A DNA stretch of 64,000 nt from contig NZ_CP048000.1 in NCBI RefSeq assembly GCF_009931695.1, forward strand, positions 4,668,501 to 4,732,500, given 5' to 3'. Shown here piece after piece: positions 56,230 to 64,000 of this stretch (position 1 is its first letter; the number at the start of each line of letters is the position of its first letter). The notes below the pieces were generated by a model. The model was not told the DNA's origin. It saw nothing but the letters and a program-made list of their open reading frames with translations, and did no database searches. The stretch is from Anaerocolumna sedimenticola (GTDB taxonomy: Bacteria > Bacillota > Clostridia > Lachnospirales > Lachnospiraceae). Made by a program: the position numbers and the translations under genes.

Positions 56230-57909
56230 CTATTGACCTGTCGGAGCAGTCTGTGGATTCTTTAAATCATTCTCACTGATACCAGATGTTGTCATTGCCT
56301 TATCCAAATAGGTATTTACATTTACTTTATGTTTTGCTAGCCACTGATCAATAGTTAATTTACCTGATAAATATTTATAGGAATAATCATAAAATGCACG
56401 ATAAGATTCTGTGATATCACCTGCACTGCCTGCCATACCTCTCGCCAACATACAGCTATAGCCTTTCTGACAGTTACCAATAAAAGATAGGTTATCAAAT
56501 ATACTACGATATTCCTCTGGAAGTTCAACACCATATACAAGTGATGGACCATTCGGAACCATCTCTGCATTGATACCAGCAGTTAAATAATAACTGTAGC
56601 CTTCCTTAGAAGAAAGATACATTAAGAAATCAACTACTAATGCATCATGCTCTTTATCTTTCTTGATTGCTCCAAGGAAACCATTTGCAACCTCGATTGT
56701 TCTGGCATTTGCCTCAATACCTTCTCCTTCCATGGATGGCATATTGAAAGTTCCCAGATCAAACTTCTTAACACCGTCAATTACTGTATCACCGCTCTTA
56801 ACGTCTTCACCAGAAGCCACTTTTTCCATATCATTCTTGAAGTTAACTAATCTCCAAGCCCCATCTACCATCATGGCAGCCTTGCCCTGATAGAACAACG
56901 ATACACCTTCACTTGTTCCGAAGAATGCATCTCCACCGGCATACTTAGGGAATACCTTGGCAAAGTTAGTCCAAACCGTCTTCATGCCAACAGAGTCAGG
57001 CGCATATTTTCCTTCTTTAACTGCTTTAAATGCTCTTACCGCATTACTGTTAACTTTCCAGCTGTCATCATTGTAAGGATCCGTAGGATCATAGGACCAG
57101 GTACCATCCACATCTGGATCATAACAGTAATCGCCTTCCTGCGCACGATATTCATTAACCATAGATCTTGTTGTCTGATCAGCATATATCTGAGCTAACC
57201 ATCCCATCGTTCCTGACCAAAAACTGTTATAATCACCGGGCATAGAAATTGGTTGATAACCAGCCGCTTTCACTTTCTCGCAAGCAGCGGCCAATTCATC
57301 CCATGTTTTAGGAGGTTCCGTAATACCTGCTTCTTCAAAAATCTGTTTATTATATAACCAAAGTACCTGAACTGAGTCTAAACTCAATGCAGTCCATTCG
57401 CCTCTTGCTAAATCACGAACCTGCATAGAGTAATTGAACTGGTCTGTCCATACACCATCAGAGTAAGGACTGTCACTGTCAGCATACTCAAGGAAGTTAA
57501 TTGATTTACCAACTGCTGCAGAACCAGCAAGGTTAATATTAACAATATCAGTGGTAGGGTTTTCTGTATTATAGATATTCTGTACCCATTCACCATAACC
57601 TTCGGTTGGCTTTAAATCAACAACAACCTGCACATTGGGGTGATTTATCATATATGCCTTTGCTACTGCTTCCCAAGCTTCGGCTACACCAACACCAGCC
57701 TGGGTATTAATTGTTATGGTACCACTTAATGTGTCAGCTGCTTTTTCAGGAGCAGTCGTTGCTTCGGCTTCTGTTTCAGTGTTTGTGTCATCCTCTGCAC
57801 TTACTGTATTATTATTTGTCTGTTCCGTATTGCTTTTACTGCATCCAGCCAGACTGCTTATAACTAATAGAATTGATAATATGGTACAAAGAAGTTTTCT
57901 ATTTTTCAT
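56230..57909 (-). CDS. ABC sugar-binding lipoprotein
   Basis: 559 residues. Signal with lipobox ISSLAGCSKS (Cys about 23), Thr/Glu-rich linker, then an extracellular solute-binding family 1 domain (GTITINTQAGVGVAEAWEAVAKAYMINHPNVQVVVD, ending with YSYKYLSGKLTIDQWLAKH). It delivers a rhamnose-containing glycoside or oligosaccharide to the two permeases downstream. Confidence 0.92.
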   Translation of the reverse strand: MKNRKLLCTILSILLVISSLAGCSKSNTEQTNNNTVSAEDDTNTETEAEATTAPEKAADTLSGTITINTQAGVGVAEAWEAVAKAYMINHPNVQVVVDLKPTEGYGEWVQNIYNTENPTTDIVNINLAGSAAVGKSINFLEYADSDSPYSDGVWTDQFNYSMQVRDLARGEWTALSLDSVQVLWLYNKQIFEEAGITEPPKTWDELAAACEKVKAAGYQPISMPGDYNSFWSGTMGWLAQIYADQTTRSMVNEYRAQEGDYCYDPDVDGTWSYDPTDPYNDDSWKVNSNAVRAFKAVKEGKYAPDSVGMKTVWTNFAKVFPKYAGGDAFFGTSEGVSLFYQGKAAMMVDGAWRLVNFKNDMEKVASGEDVKSGDTVIDGVKKFDLGTFNMPSMEGEGIEANARTIEVANGFLGAIKKDKEHDALVVDFLMYLSSKEGYSYYLTAGINAEMVPNGPSLVYGVELPEEYRSIFDNLSFIGNCQKGYSCMLARGMAGSAGDITESYRAFYDYSYKYLSGKLTIDQWLAKHKVNVNTYLDKAMTTSGISENDLKNPQTAPTGQ

Positions 57910-58049
57910 AATTTTCTCCTCGTTTTCTAAAAAGTTATTTTATTAATATACTAATTATCATGTGAATCCACCCAACGTATTTGCTTCAGACTTATACATA
58001 TCCTGTCAATTATCTGAACCATTCATTGAATAAATTGGGCTATCGGCAA

Positions 58050-59030
58050 CTAATCATATTTTGTTAAATCGTAAATTGAATCTTTACAAAGAAATTCTGC
58101 TGTGATACTCTGTTTAAAGTGAGGATCACCTTTTATCTTAGCAATAAGCTGATGCATTAATGCGCATCCAATTTGAAAGGCTCCCGCATCTAAAGTAGAT
58201 AGGGATGGTTCGATTTTATCCAGAATTTTCAAGTGGTCGCACCCCACTAATGAAATGTCCTGAGGTAATTTTAAATCGGCATCCCTAATTGCTTTTGAAG
58301 CACCAAGTGCCATTAAATCATTAATTGCAAACACAGCCGTAAATTCTTCCTTGCGTAAAAGCAATTCTTTCATGGCTAATTCACCTGCGTTCTCATCAGT
58401 ATCCCCATCCGATTGTGCATCGACAATCAGGTTATGATTTACTTCAAGTCCAAAGTATTGCAGGGCTTTTATGAAATCCTTATATCGAACATGCGCGGGA
58501 TTATTAATTGGAATGCCACTTAAGAAACCAATGTTCCTATGTCCCTTTGACTTCAGACATTCCACCATATCAAAGATTGCCTTCTTGTAATCAACGTAGA
58601 CATTATCATCTATCCAGACACAAGGAATATGTAGGTTTGAAAAATCATTTCTATCTTTTTCCTTACTCCCTAATGCAAGAATAATACCATCAACCCCTCG
58701 TCCAGCTAATTCCAGAACATCATCTTTATTTGAAACATTGATGGAAATTACTGATACTATATAGCCAGCTTTCGACGCTATTGATTGCGCTCCCTCAAGT
58801 ATTTCGCAATAATGAGGGTTTTTTAAATTATCTACCATCAATGCCACATGTCTCGTCTGCTTTGTTACCAGACTCCGTGCAACCAAATTTGGCCGATAAT
58901 TTAGTTCCTGTATAACACTAAGTACTCTGTCTCTTACTTCAGGAGTTATACTCTTGGTATTATTAATTACATATGATACTGTAGCTTCAGAAACCCCTGC
59001 TTTTTGAGCTACATCTTTTCTAGTTACCAT
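58050..59030 (-). CDS. LacI-family transcriptional regulator
   Basis: 326 residues from ATG 59030 (AAGGAGGGAGAA upstream). VTRKDVAQKAGVSEATVSYVINN is the HTH, ITPEVRDRVLSVIQELNYRPNLVARSL the hinge, followed by a periplasmic-binding-like sensor. It heads the locus and probably represses the transporter and rhamnosidase until substrate is present. A 14-bp palindrome lies 60 bp upstream. Confidence 0.93.
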   Translation of the reverse strand: MVTRKDVAQKAGVSEATVSYVINNTKSITPEVRDRVLSVIQELNYRPNLVARSLVTKQTRHVALMVDNLKNPHYCEILEGAQSIASKAGYIVSVISINVSNKDDVLELAGRGVDGIILALGSKEKDRNDFSNLHIPCVWIDDNVYVDYKKAIFDMVECLKSKGHRNIGFLSGIPINNPAHVRYKDFIKALQYFGLEVNHNLIVDAQSDGDTDENAGELAMKELLLRKEEFTAVFAINDLMALGASKAIRDADLKLPQDISLVGCDHLKILDKIEPSLSTLDAGAFQIGCALMHQLIAKIKGDPHFKQSITAEFLCKDSIYDLTKYD

Positions 59031-59090
59031 GAATTCTCCCTCCTTAGTATGCATCACAAATTTACTACCCGGTATAGTATTCTGATGCTA

Positions 59091-59104
59091 GTTACGCGCG
59101 TAAC
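59091..59104. promoter_or_regulatory. LacI-type palindromic operator
   Basis: GTTACGCGCGTAAC is a perfect 14-bp palindrome with the central CG typical of LacI-family operators. It lies in front of the lacI-like gene, so autoregulation or control of the locus is likely. Confidence 0.65.
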
Positions 59105-59458
59105 CTCTTGGTAAAATAAAATGCAAACACTTCAATAACTATTACTTTGAATTATGTTTGCTTCTATTATGACAATATTATAACACAAATAATTAATGTG
59201 AGAAATAGTCAAACTGCACATTTATTATTCCGTTTTTTGTTGTTTTTACACAAAGAGCACTTTCACTTTTCTATCCCGGACCTTTGACAATTGCCTTCTT
59301 AGTTATGAAACTGGAGAAGCAACTTGGCAATTTGGTACATAGACAATTTATTTTCAATAATATTGGTATATACTGGTGTGGTTGTAAAAAACTCCTAGGC
59401 AGTCATATAAATTCGAAATGAACAACCTAATATGTAAATTGGCAGGAAAATTCCACCA
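59105..59458. other. AT-rich intergenic stretch, nothing recognised beyond promoter DNA
   Basis: It separates the rhamnoside locus from the recombinase/flagellin region. No gene with a ribosome site is seen. TTGACAATTGCC at 59284 and a nearby partial dyad are the only notable strings. Confidence 0.4.
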
Positions 59459-59554
59459 ACCGAAAGAAACACGCCTTGCGAGTTTCTTCGGTTCGCTTGC
59501 GCGTTCGAATTATTGCAAACAAATTTGCTAATTCTCACGTTGCATTCGCGGAAA
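59459..59554. repeat. 96-bp structured repeat, copy B
   Basis: About 91 percent identical to 30775-30870, with compensatory changes in both hairpin stems (GCAAG/CTTGC there, GCAAA/TTTGC here). As in copy A, an A-rich run and a hairpin follow on its right. Confidence 0.75.
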
Positions 59555-59565
59555 TTCAAAAAAAG

Positions 59566-59597
59566 AGATGAAACACAATAAACATTGAGTTTCATCT
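59566..59597. repeat. Left inverted repeat flanking the recombinase gene
   Basis: 32 bp matching the reverse complement of 60264-60295 at 30 of 32 positions. It is also a hairpin in itself (GAGATGAAAC / GTTTCATCTC), so it may double as a terminator. Confidence 0.75.
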
Positions 59598-59611
59598 CTT
59601 TACATTTTGTA

Positions 59612-59630
59612 TATCGGTAGGGTACCGATA
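59612..59630. promoter_or_regulatory. Perfect dyad before the recombinase gene
   Basis: TATCGGTA-GGG-TACCGATA, 40 bp upstream of the recombinase ATG. Possible operator or recombinase-binding site. Confidence 0.45.
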
Positions 59631-59669
59631 AAACTTAACACTTAAATTAAATTTTTTTGGAGGTAGAGT

Positions 59670-60254
59670 ATGAATACAACAGAACCAATTAAGAATCAGG
59701 AAGAACTTGATAGTTTTAAGAATTATTACACACGCAAAGAAAGGAATCAAAGGAATCAGACCCTGTTGACTGTTGGACTGAATACGGCATTGCGAATTTC
59801 AGACATTCTGTCTTTGCACTGGGGAGACGTTTATGACTTTGAAAAGCAGGTATTTCGAGAACACATAATCATTACAGAACAAAAAACACAAAAAAAATCT
59901 GTGGTGTTCATGAATGAAAGTATCTTACATGCTCTAAGAACGTATATGGGACAAATTGATCAGAGTACATCAGTAAAACAGGATAACTATATTTTAGAGG
60001 GAAAAAATCATCAGGCTCTTTCACGAACCCAAGCGTGGAGAATTATAAAAAAGGCAGCAAAAGCATGTCAGATAGAAGGAATCATAAGTCCACATTCATT
60101 AAGGAAAACTTTTGGTTATCAGGCATGGAAAAAAGGTGTTACACCAATACTTTTAATGAGTATTTATAATCATTCATCATTTGAGATAACGAAAAGATAT
60201 CTCGGAATTGGACAGGATGAACGGGATGACGTATTTCGAAATATTTGTATTTAA
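59670..60254 (+). CDS. Small tyrosine recombinase (catalytic domain only)
   Basis: 194 residues, GGAGG ribosome site. TALRISDILSLHW holds Arg I, HSLRKTFGYQAW the HxxR, YNHSSFEITKRYLGI the second His and the nucleophile Tyr. There is almost no N-terminal core-binding domain, as in FimB/HbiF-type recombinases that invert DNA switches. It is flanked by 32-bp inverted repeats and lies upstream of csrA and flagellin genes. Confidence 0.88.
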   Translation: MNTTEPIKNQEELDSFKNYYTRKERNQRNQTLLTVGLNTALRISDILSLHWGDVYDFEKQVFREHIIITEQKTQKKSVVFMNESILHALRTYMGQIDQSTSVKQDNYILEGKNHQALSRTQAWRIIKKAAKACQIEGIISPHSLRKTFGYQAWKKGVTPILLMSIYNHSSFEITKRYLGIGQDERDDVFRNICI

Positions 60255-60263
60255 TGATTACCC

Positions 60264-60295
60264 AGATGAAACACAATGTTTATTGTGTCTCATCT
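60264..60295. repeat. Right inverted repeat flanking the recombinase gene
   Basis: Partner of 59566-59597. It forms the core of a longer near-perfect hairpin (60259-60277 with 60282-60300). No T run follows on the plus strand. Confidence 0.75.
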
Positions 60296-60360
60296 GGGTA
60301 AAAAAATGTATCTATTTACGAAATTTTAAGGAATCGGTTAAAAACAGGGAGGTTCTTACT

Positions 60361-60609
60361 ATGTTAAAACTCACTTTAAAGCCTGGGGAATACATTGATA
60401 TCGGACCATCGATTCGTATTGTATTTTCAGGCGGATCAGGTAATAATATTCATCTTTTGGTTGATGCACCTAAAAATCTGAATATTTTGAGAAGCAACGC
60501 AGGTGGTAAAAAGGGTAATCATTATAACAAGGAAAATGGAATTTCGGAAGAAGCGAAAAAAGAAATTATTGGAATACTTATGAGAGAAAAGGCATCTAAA
60601 AGCAGGTAA
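60361..60609 (+). CDS. csrA: CsrA-family RNA-binding regulator
   Basis: 82 residues from ATG 60361 (GGGAGGTT upstream). MLKLTLKPGEYIDIGPSIRIVFSGGSGNNIHLLVDAPKNLNILR follows the CsrA pattern (MLxLxRKxGExIxIG...G..V.LGI.APK...hR) closely, and a 35-residue basic tail KKGNHYNKENG... extends beyond the usual 60-75 residue length. CsrA blocks flagellin mRNA translation in Firmicutes; a flagellin gene follows 180 bp downstream. The conserved Arg of RKPGE is replaced (LKPGE). No FliW gene is visible here. Confidence 0.82.
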   Translation: MLKLTLKPGEYIDIGPSIRIVFSGGSGNNIHLLVDAPKNLNILRSNAGGKKGNHYNKENGISEEAKKEIIGILMREKASKSR

Positions 60610-60791
60610 TACAGCGGTAAACCTAGGAGCACCGCTTATTATATAACGCCATTTGGTGTAATGGCTGTAAAGAAAGGATTCAATCAGTCATCGATCTTAT
60701 GTTTTAAATAAACTGGCCAATATAAGAAAAGCATAAGACAAGTAACTAAAAACATGCAAACGTAAAATACTATTACACGGAGGTAATAAAA

Positions 60792-63569
60792 ATGGTTATT
60801 CAACACAATTTGCAGGCAATGAATACCAACAGAATGTTGGGAAAGGTTACATCAAGTTTATCAAAATCAACAGAAAAGCTTTCTAGTGGATATCGAATCA
60901 ATCGAGCAGCTGATGATGCAGCCGGATTAGCGATTTCTGAAAAAATGAGAGCACAGGTCCGTGGATTAAACAGGGCGTCTGCTAATGCACAGGATGGTAT
61001 TTCTCTGGTCCAGACTGCTGAGGGTGCATTAAGCGAATCACAGGATATCTTACAAAGAATGCGTGAGCTTTCCGTTCAAGCAGCCAATGAAACAAATAAA
61101 GATGAAGATCGAGAAAATATTCAGCTTGAAATTAATCAGCTGACAGATGAGCTGAATCGTATTGGAAACACGACGGAATTCAATACGAAGAAGCTGTTAC
61201 AAGGCAACACTACAAAAGCAACAACTTCAGCCAGCGATATCACAACTCTGCAGGAAGGCGTAAAAGCTGATACCATAGGTAATGTAAGTATACTGCTTGA
61301 GAAAATTGAAAGTAAAAAGGCAGAAACATCTACTGCTACATTGACTGCCGGTTCCGCTGGGACAACAGGATCTGCTACCGCAATCACAACGAAGACAGAA
61401 GCGGAAGCCAGTGCAAAAGCTTCTACAAAATTACTGGGATTAGTGTTTGAAGCAGCAACTACTGGTACAGCTGGTAATGCTTATAGTATTGAATTGAATT
61501 CTTTGGGTCAGGGCAGCGCCAGCGCTGATGATTCAGCAGATTTTACAAATGGGAAATTAACAATTAGCTTATCAGAAGAGACCATTAACTCAATTACCAC
61601 AGTTAGTGATTTAAACTCCAAGGTAGGAGAACTTCTTGCAAGTACTACTAAGGCATCCAATAATGGAATCGCTGGAGCTATTACTGCTATCAAAGTTAAA
61701 GTACCGGAAGGCCAAAACAGCGCCACTGACATATCCTCAGATTTACAGGCTCTTGTAACAGGTACTTCCGGCAGTGAAAAGGCGAACCTTTCCGGTGGTA
61801 CTGCTGGTAAGGCAGGTGTATATAGCTTTAAACTGGAGGATGCGTTTTCAGAGGCAGGCGACAGCATTACAATTGCAGGATATACATTTACTGCAGAAGC
61901 AAGCGCTGCTTCAGCCACAGCAGACAATGATAATACATTCCGTTTAGGTACTGCTGTAACAAAAATTGATCTTTCGACTCAGGCTGCAGATATCGCAAAA
62001 GAATTAGAAACCAAATTAGGAGCAGGTGCCATAGTAACAGCTGCGTTAGATGGTACAATTACAATTAAGGAAGCTGCGGGCAGCGAAGGAAAACTGAAAC
62101 TGGATTCAACTGTAACAACAAAAGGTAATGGAAATGATGAAACACTGACAATCAAGGATGAATTCGGCCAAAATCTGCAGGTAAAATTAGTACAGGCTGA
62201 TGACGATAATCTTGCTGTATCATACACAGCAGCTACCGGAACAGATACTACAGGCACAATTACCATTGCATTGGCTAATGCTACTGCTTCTAAAAATTCA
62301 GCAGATGCAATTCAAACTGCACTTAGAAGTATGGCAGATCCAGGACTGGCAACAGATGGAGTCAATGTAAGTAAAATCAGCGTAACAGGTAATGCCGGAT
62401 GGATAGAGGGTACAACAGGTGCTTCCATTAATACATCCTGGTCAACGATGACCGGAGGTGTAAAAGCGCAGCAGGGTGTTTATGAATTCAATTTAACCAC
62501 TATGATGAGGGCTGGTGAAACGTTGACGATTGGCGGCGAAACCTTTACTGCTGTTGAAAGTGATGCAGATGCCAGCAAAGGGGAATTTAATGTTGGAACC
62601 GATATTGCTTCTCAATTAAACAATATCCAGAATGCATTTAACAACAATGCCGTATTAAAGAAATACGATGTGACAATTGATGGCTCTAAAGTCACTCTTA
62701 CCGAACAGGCTGCATCTGGTAAAAATCTGGCTGCAAAGGGTGTTATCGTATCTGCCAATGATACAATGGGCTCCTACTCCGTAGATGTTGCTAATCTGCT
62801 AACTGACGGAGCAAGCATCACAATTGATGGTGAACAGATTGCGGTTTCATCCAAAAATGAACACGTAGGTTATGATAATGGTACTGCATTTAAAGAAGCA
62901 AAAACAATTGCAGAGCAGACACAAATACTAAAAGATGCTATTAATAAAAATAAAGTATTAAGTGAGAAATATACAGCATCTGTAGGCGATGATGGTAAGC
63001 TCGTACTTACACAGAAAAATGCTTCTGCAGAGGGGCCAGAAGTAAGCACAACCTCAAGCACAAAAGGTAATTTTGAATTAAAACTGCAAATTGGTGCAAA
63101 TGCCGGCCAGTCCATGACAATCGAGATTGGAGACAACCGCGCGTTAGCTCTTGGTATATCGGGAGACGGATCTAGTACTACTATAAAAGCAAGTGATGGA
63201 AATGTTGCAAGCTATACTACAGTTACAAATGTAAATAATGGCTCTGATAATGAAAATATAGAATTCGCATTGGATATCTCCTCTTCTGAAAAAGCAAGTG
63301 CAGCTACATCCGTGATTGATGATGCATTGAACAATATTTCGAAACAGAGAGCTGTTTTAGGAGCAGCACAGAACCGTTTAGAGCACACAATATCCAATTT
63401 GGATAATACAAGTGAGAATTTATCATCGGCTGAATCTGCTATTCGTGATACGGATATGGCAAAAGAAATGGTATCTTACTCTAAGGATAATATCTTATCC
63501 CAGGCTGCACAATCTATGCTGGCACAGGCTAATCAATCCAATCAGGGAATATTATCACTCCTTAAGTAA
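60792..63569 (+). CDS. Flagellin with very large repetitive central insert
   Basis: 925 residues (typical flagellins 270-550). The D0/D1 N terminus is canonical: VIQHNLQAMNTNRMLG, LSSGYRINRAADDAAGLAISEKM, ANAQDGISLVQTAEGAL. The C terminus (about 835-925) is too: NRLEHTISNLDNTSENLSSAESAIRDTDMAKEM, ending ANQSNQGILSLLK. Between about 150 and 830 lies a Thr/Ala/Ser-rich region with related units such as GVYSFKLEDAFSEAGDSITIAG, GVYEFNLTTMMRAGETLTIGG and GSYSVDVANLLTDGASITIDG. ACACGGAGGT is the ribosome site; a terminator follows at 63625. Confidence 0.95.
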   Translation: MVIQHNLQAMNTNRMLGKVTSSLSKSTEKLSSGYRINRAADDAAGLAISEKMRAQVRGLNRASANAQDGISLVQTAEGALSESQDILQRMRELSVQAANETNKDEDRENIQLEINQLTDELNRIGNTTEFNTKKLLQGNTTKATTSASDITTLQEGVKADTIGNVSILLEKIESKKAETSTATLTAGSAGTTGSATAITTKTEAEASAKASTKLLGLVFEAATTGTAGNAYSIELNSLGQGSASADDSADFTNGKLTISLSEETINSITTVSDLNSKVGELLASTTKASNNGIAGAITAIKVKVPEGQNSATDISSDLQALVTGTSGSEKANLSGGTAGKAGVYSFKLEDAFSEAGDSITIAGYTFTAEASAASATADNDNTFRLGTAVTKIDLSTQAADIAKELETKLGAGAIVTAALDGTITIKEAAGSEGKLKLDSTVTTKGNGNDETLTIKDEFGQNLQVKLVQADDDNLAVSYTAATGTDTTGTITIALANATASKNSADAIQTALRSMADPGLATDGVNVSKISVTGNAGWIEGTTGASINTSWSTMTGGVKAQQGVYEFNLTTMMRAGETLTIGGETFTAVESDADASKGEFNVGTDIASQLNNIQNAFNNNAVLKKYDVTIDGSKVTLTEQAASGKNLAAKGVIVSANDTMGSYSVDVANLLTDGASITIDGEQIAVSSKNEHVGYDNGTAFKEAKTIAEQTQILKDAINKNKVLSEKYTASVGDDGKLVLTQKNASAEGPEVSTTSSTKGNFELKLQIGANAGQSMTIEIGDNRALALGISGDGSSTTIKASDGNVASYTTVTNVNNGSDNENIEFALDISSSEKASAATSVIDDALNNISKQRAVLGAAQNRLEHTISNLDNTSENLSSAESAIRDTDMAKEMVSYSKDNILSQAAQSMLAQANQSNQGILSLLK

Positions 63570-63624
63570 TCTCTAATGCTATCTTAACGAAAGGCTTATG
63601 ACAGGTCTTACTACATACAACTTT

Positions 63625-63658
63625 GAAAACCCTTGGTCCTAGAAAGCCGAGGGTTTTC
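63625..63658 (+). terminator. Terminator after flagellin gene
   Basis: GAAAACCCTTGG (63625-63636) pairs with CCGAGGGTTTTC (63647-63658) with one wobble pair; T-rich sequence follows. Confidence 0.75.
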
Positions 63659-63665
63659 TACTTCC

Positions 63666-63809
63666 TTATAACTGCATAACTGTTTTATGATATCTCGTAT
63701 ACTTTTTTTGTTGATTATAAATGATTTTTCGTCTATACTTATATATTAAGACGATGTGGTATCTATACATCCATTTTGTATGTGCCATATCGTTGCTTTT
63801 GTTAGCCAT
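63666..63809 (-). pseudogene. IS200/IS605 TnpA fragment
   Basis: 47 codons from ATG 63809 (GGAAAGGTGAT upstream): MANKSNDMAHTKWMYRYHIV is the typical start of Y1 transposases of the IS200 group, and KYRRKIIYNQ follows. The HUH and catalytic Tyr segments are missing. A 13-bp inverted repeat (63811-63823 with 63864-63876) next to the start may be the old end hairpin. Confidence 0.75.
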
Positions 63810-63888
63810 GAAATCACCTTTCCTCTCATTATGATAGCAGCCTGAACAACTCTATTATAAACGGAAAGGTGATTTTTTGTATAACGAT

Positions 63889-63919
63889 AAAAGCGCTTTT
63901 CCTGTTTGAAGAAGCGCTC
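63889..63919 (-). terminator. Hairpin after the right-edge gene
   Basis: AGCGCTT (63892-63898) pairs with AAGCGCT (63913-63919), with inner TTC/GAA, followed on the minus strand by TTTTATCG. It lies just beyond the stop at 63931. Confidence 0.5.
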
Positions 63920-63930
63920 ATGTAATTCAT

Positions 63931-64000
63931 TTATATATATTCCCCGATAAGTCCGGCGATGCTGTCAAAGGATTTTCTCGCCTTGGTAATGACTTCGGGT
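63931..64000 (-). CDS. C-terminal end of an unidentified protein (runs off right edge)
   Basis: 22 codons ending in TAA at 63931: PEVITKARKSFDSIAGLIGEYI. The codon pattern is protein-like and GC-richer than the flanks, but too short for a family call. Confidence 0.5.
   Translation of the reverse strand, partial: PEVITKARKSFDSIAGLIGEYI

Noticed and set aside
60690-60791. Sigma-28 promoter for flagellin (GCCAATAT at 60716)
   Set aside because: The -10-like string is present, but no TAAA at the right distance upstream; too weak to annotate.
1-64000. CRISPR array
   Set aside because: No regularly spaced direct repeats with unique spacers were seen on either strand, and no cas-like genes.

Overview
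The window looks like chromosome from a low-GC, flagellated Clostridia, most likely a member of the Lachnospiraceae. Supporting signs are AT-rich DNA with strong AGGAGG ribosome sites, T-box leaders, a CsrA-like protein beside a flagellin, an alpha-rhamnosidase/ABC sugar locus and a tRNA-Gly(GCC) used as an integration site. No species name can be fixed from the sequence alone.

Region 1 (about 1.0-15.77 kb) is accreted mobile DNA lying against the 3' end of tRNA-Gly. Copies of the tRNA 3' end lie at 1492-1517, 15525-15553 and in the intact gene (15696-15767). Two of these copies are preceded by an integrase (or its remnant) and a terminator hairpin. The left half carries a compact operon: a C5-cytosine methyltransferase, a large protein with two GHKL ATPase domains and a histidine-kinase-like centre, and a receiver-domain protein. 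A convergent HNH endonuclease follows. This is a candidate defence (restriction-modification-like) module of unusual composition. The right half (about 7.6-15.5 kb) is an integrative mobilizable element. It has a small accessory protein, a membrane protein plus FtsK/TcpA-like ATPase (a split coupling protein), a CRESS-type rolling-circle Rep (HUH plus SF3 helicase) and a tyrosine integrase. Just upstream of rep is a hairpin presenting TAGTATTAC, the nonanucleotide known from origins of circoviruses and related CRESS-DNA replicons. This is the most striking find in the window.

Region 2 (about 16-50 kb) is a long run of small, almost all minus-strand, single-gene units: six SAM methyltransferases, about nine GNAT acetyltransferases or fragments, NUDIX hydrolases, HAD, PHP, HD, deaminase, nucleotidyltransferase and APH-like proteins, and an ABC exporter with a MerR regulator. 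Several are decayed. Two units (a GNAT and a methyltransferase) sit behind T-box leaders, so they probably respond to uncharged tRNA. This fits stress or antibiotic-resistance roles.

Region 3 (50.5-59.1 kb) is a rhamnoside-utilisation locus: GH78 alpha-L-rhamnosidase, two permeases (one fused to a beta-propeller), a solute-binding lipoprotein and a LacI regulator with a palindromic operator in front of it.

Region 4 (59.4-64 kb) holds a small tyrosine recombinase gene flanked by 32-bp inverted repeats, a CsrA-like gene, a 925-residue flagellin with a large repetitive insert, an IS200 remnant and the end of an unidentified gene.

At least four otherwise well-conserved genes carry what looks like a missing single base, three of them clearly in homopolymer runs. 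Real decay, phase variation and sequencing error cannot be told apart here.
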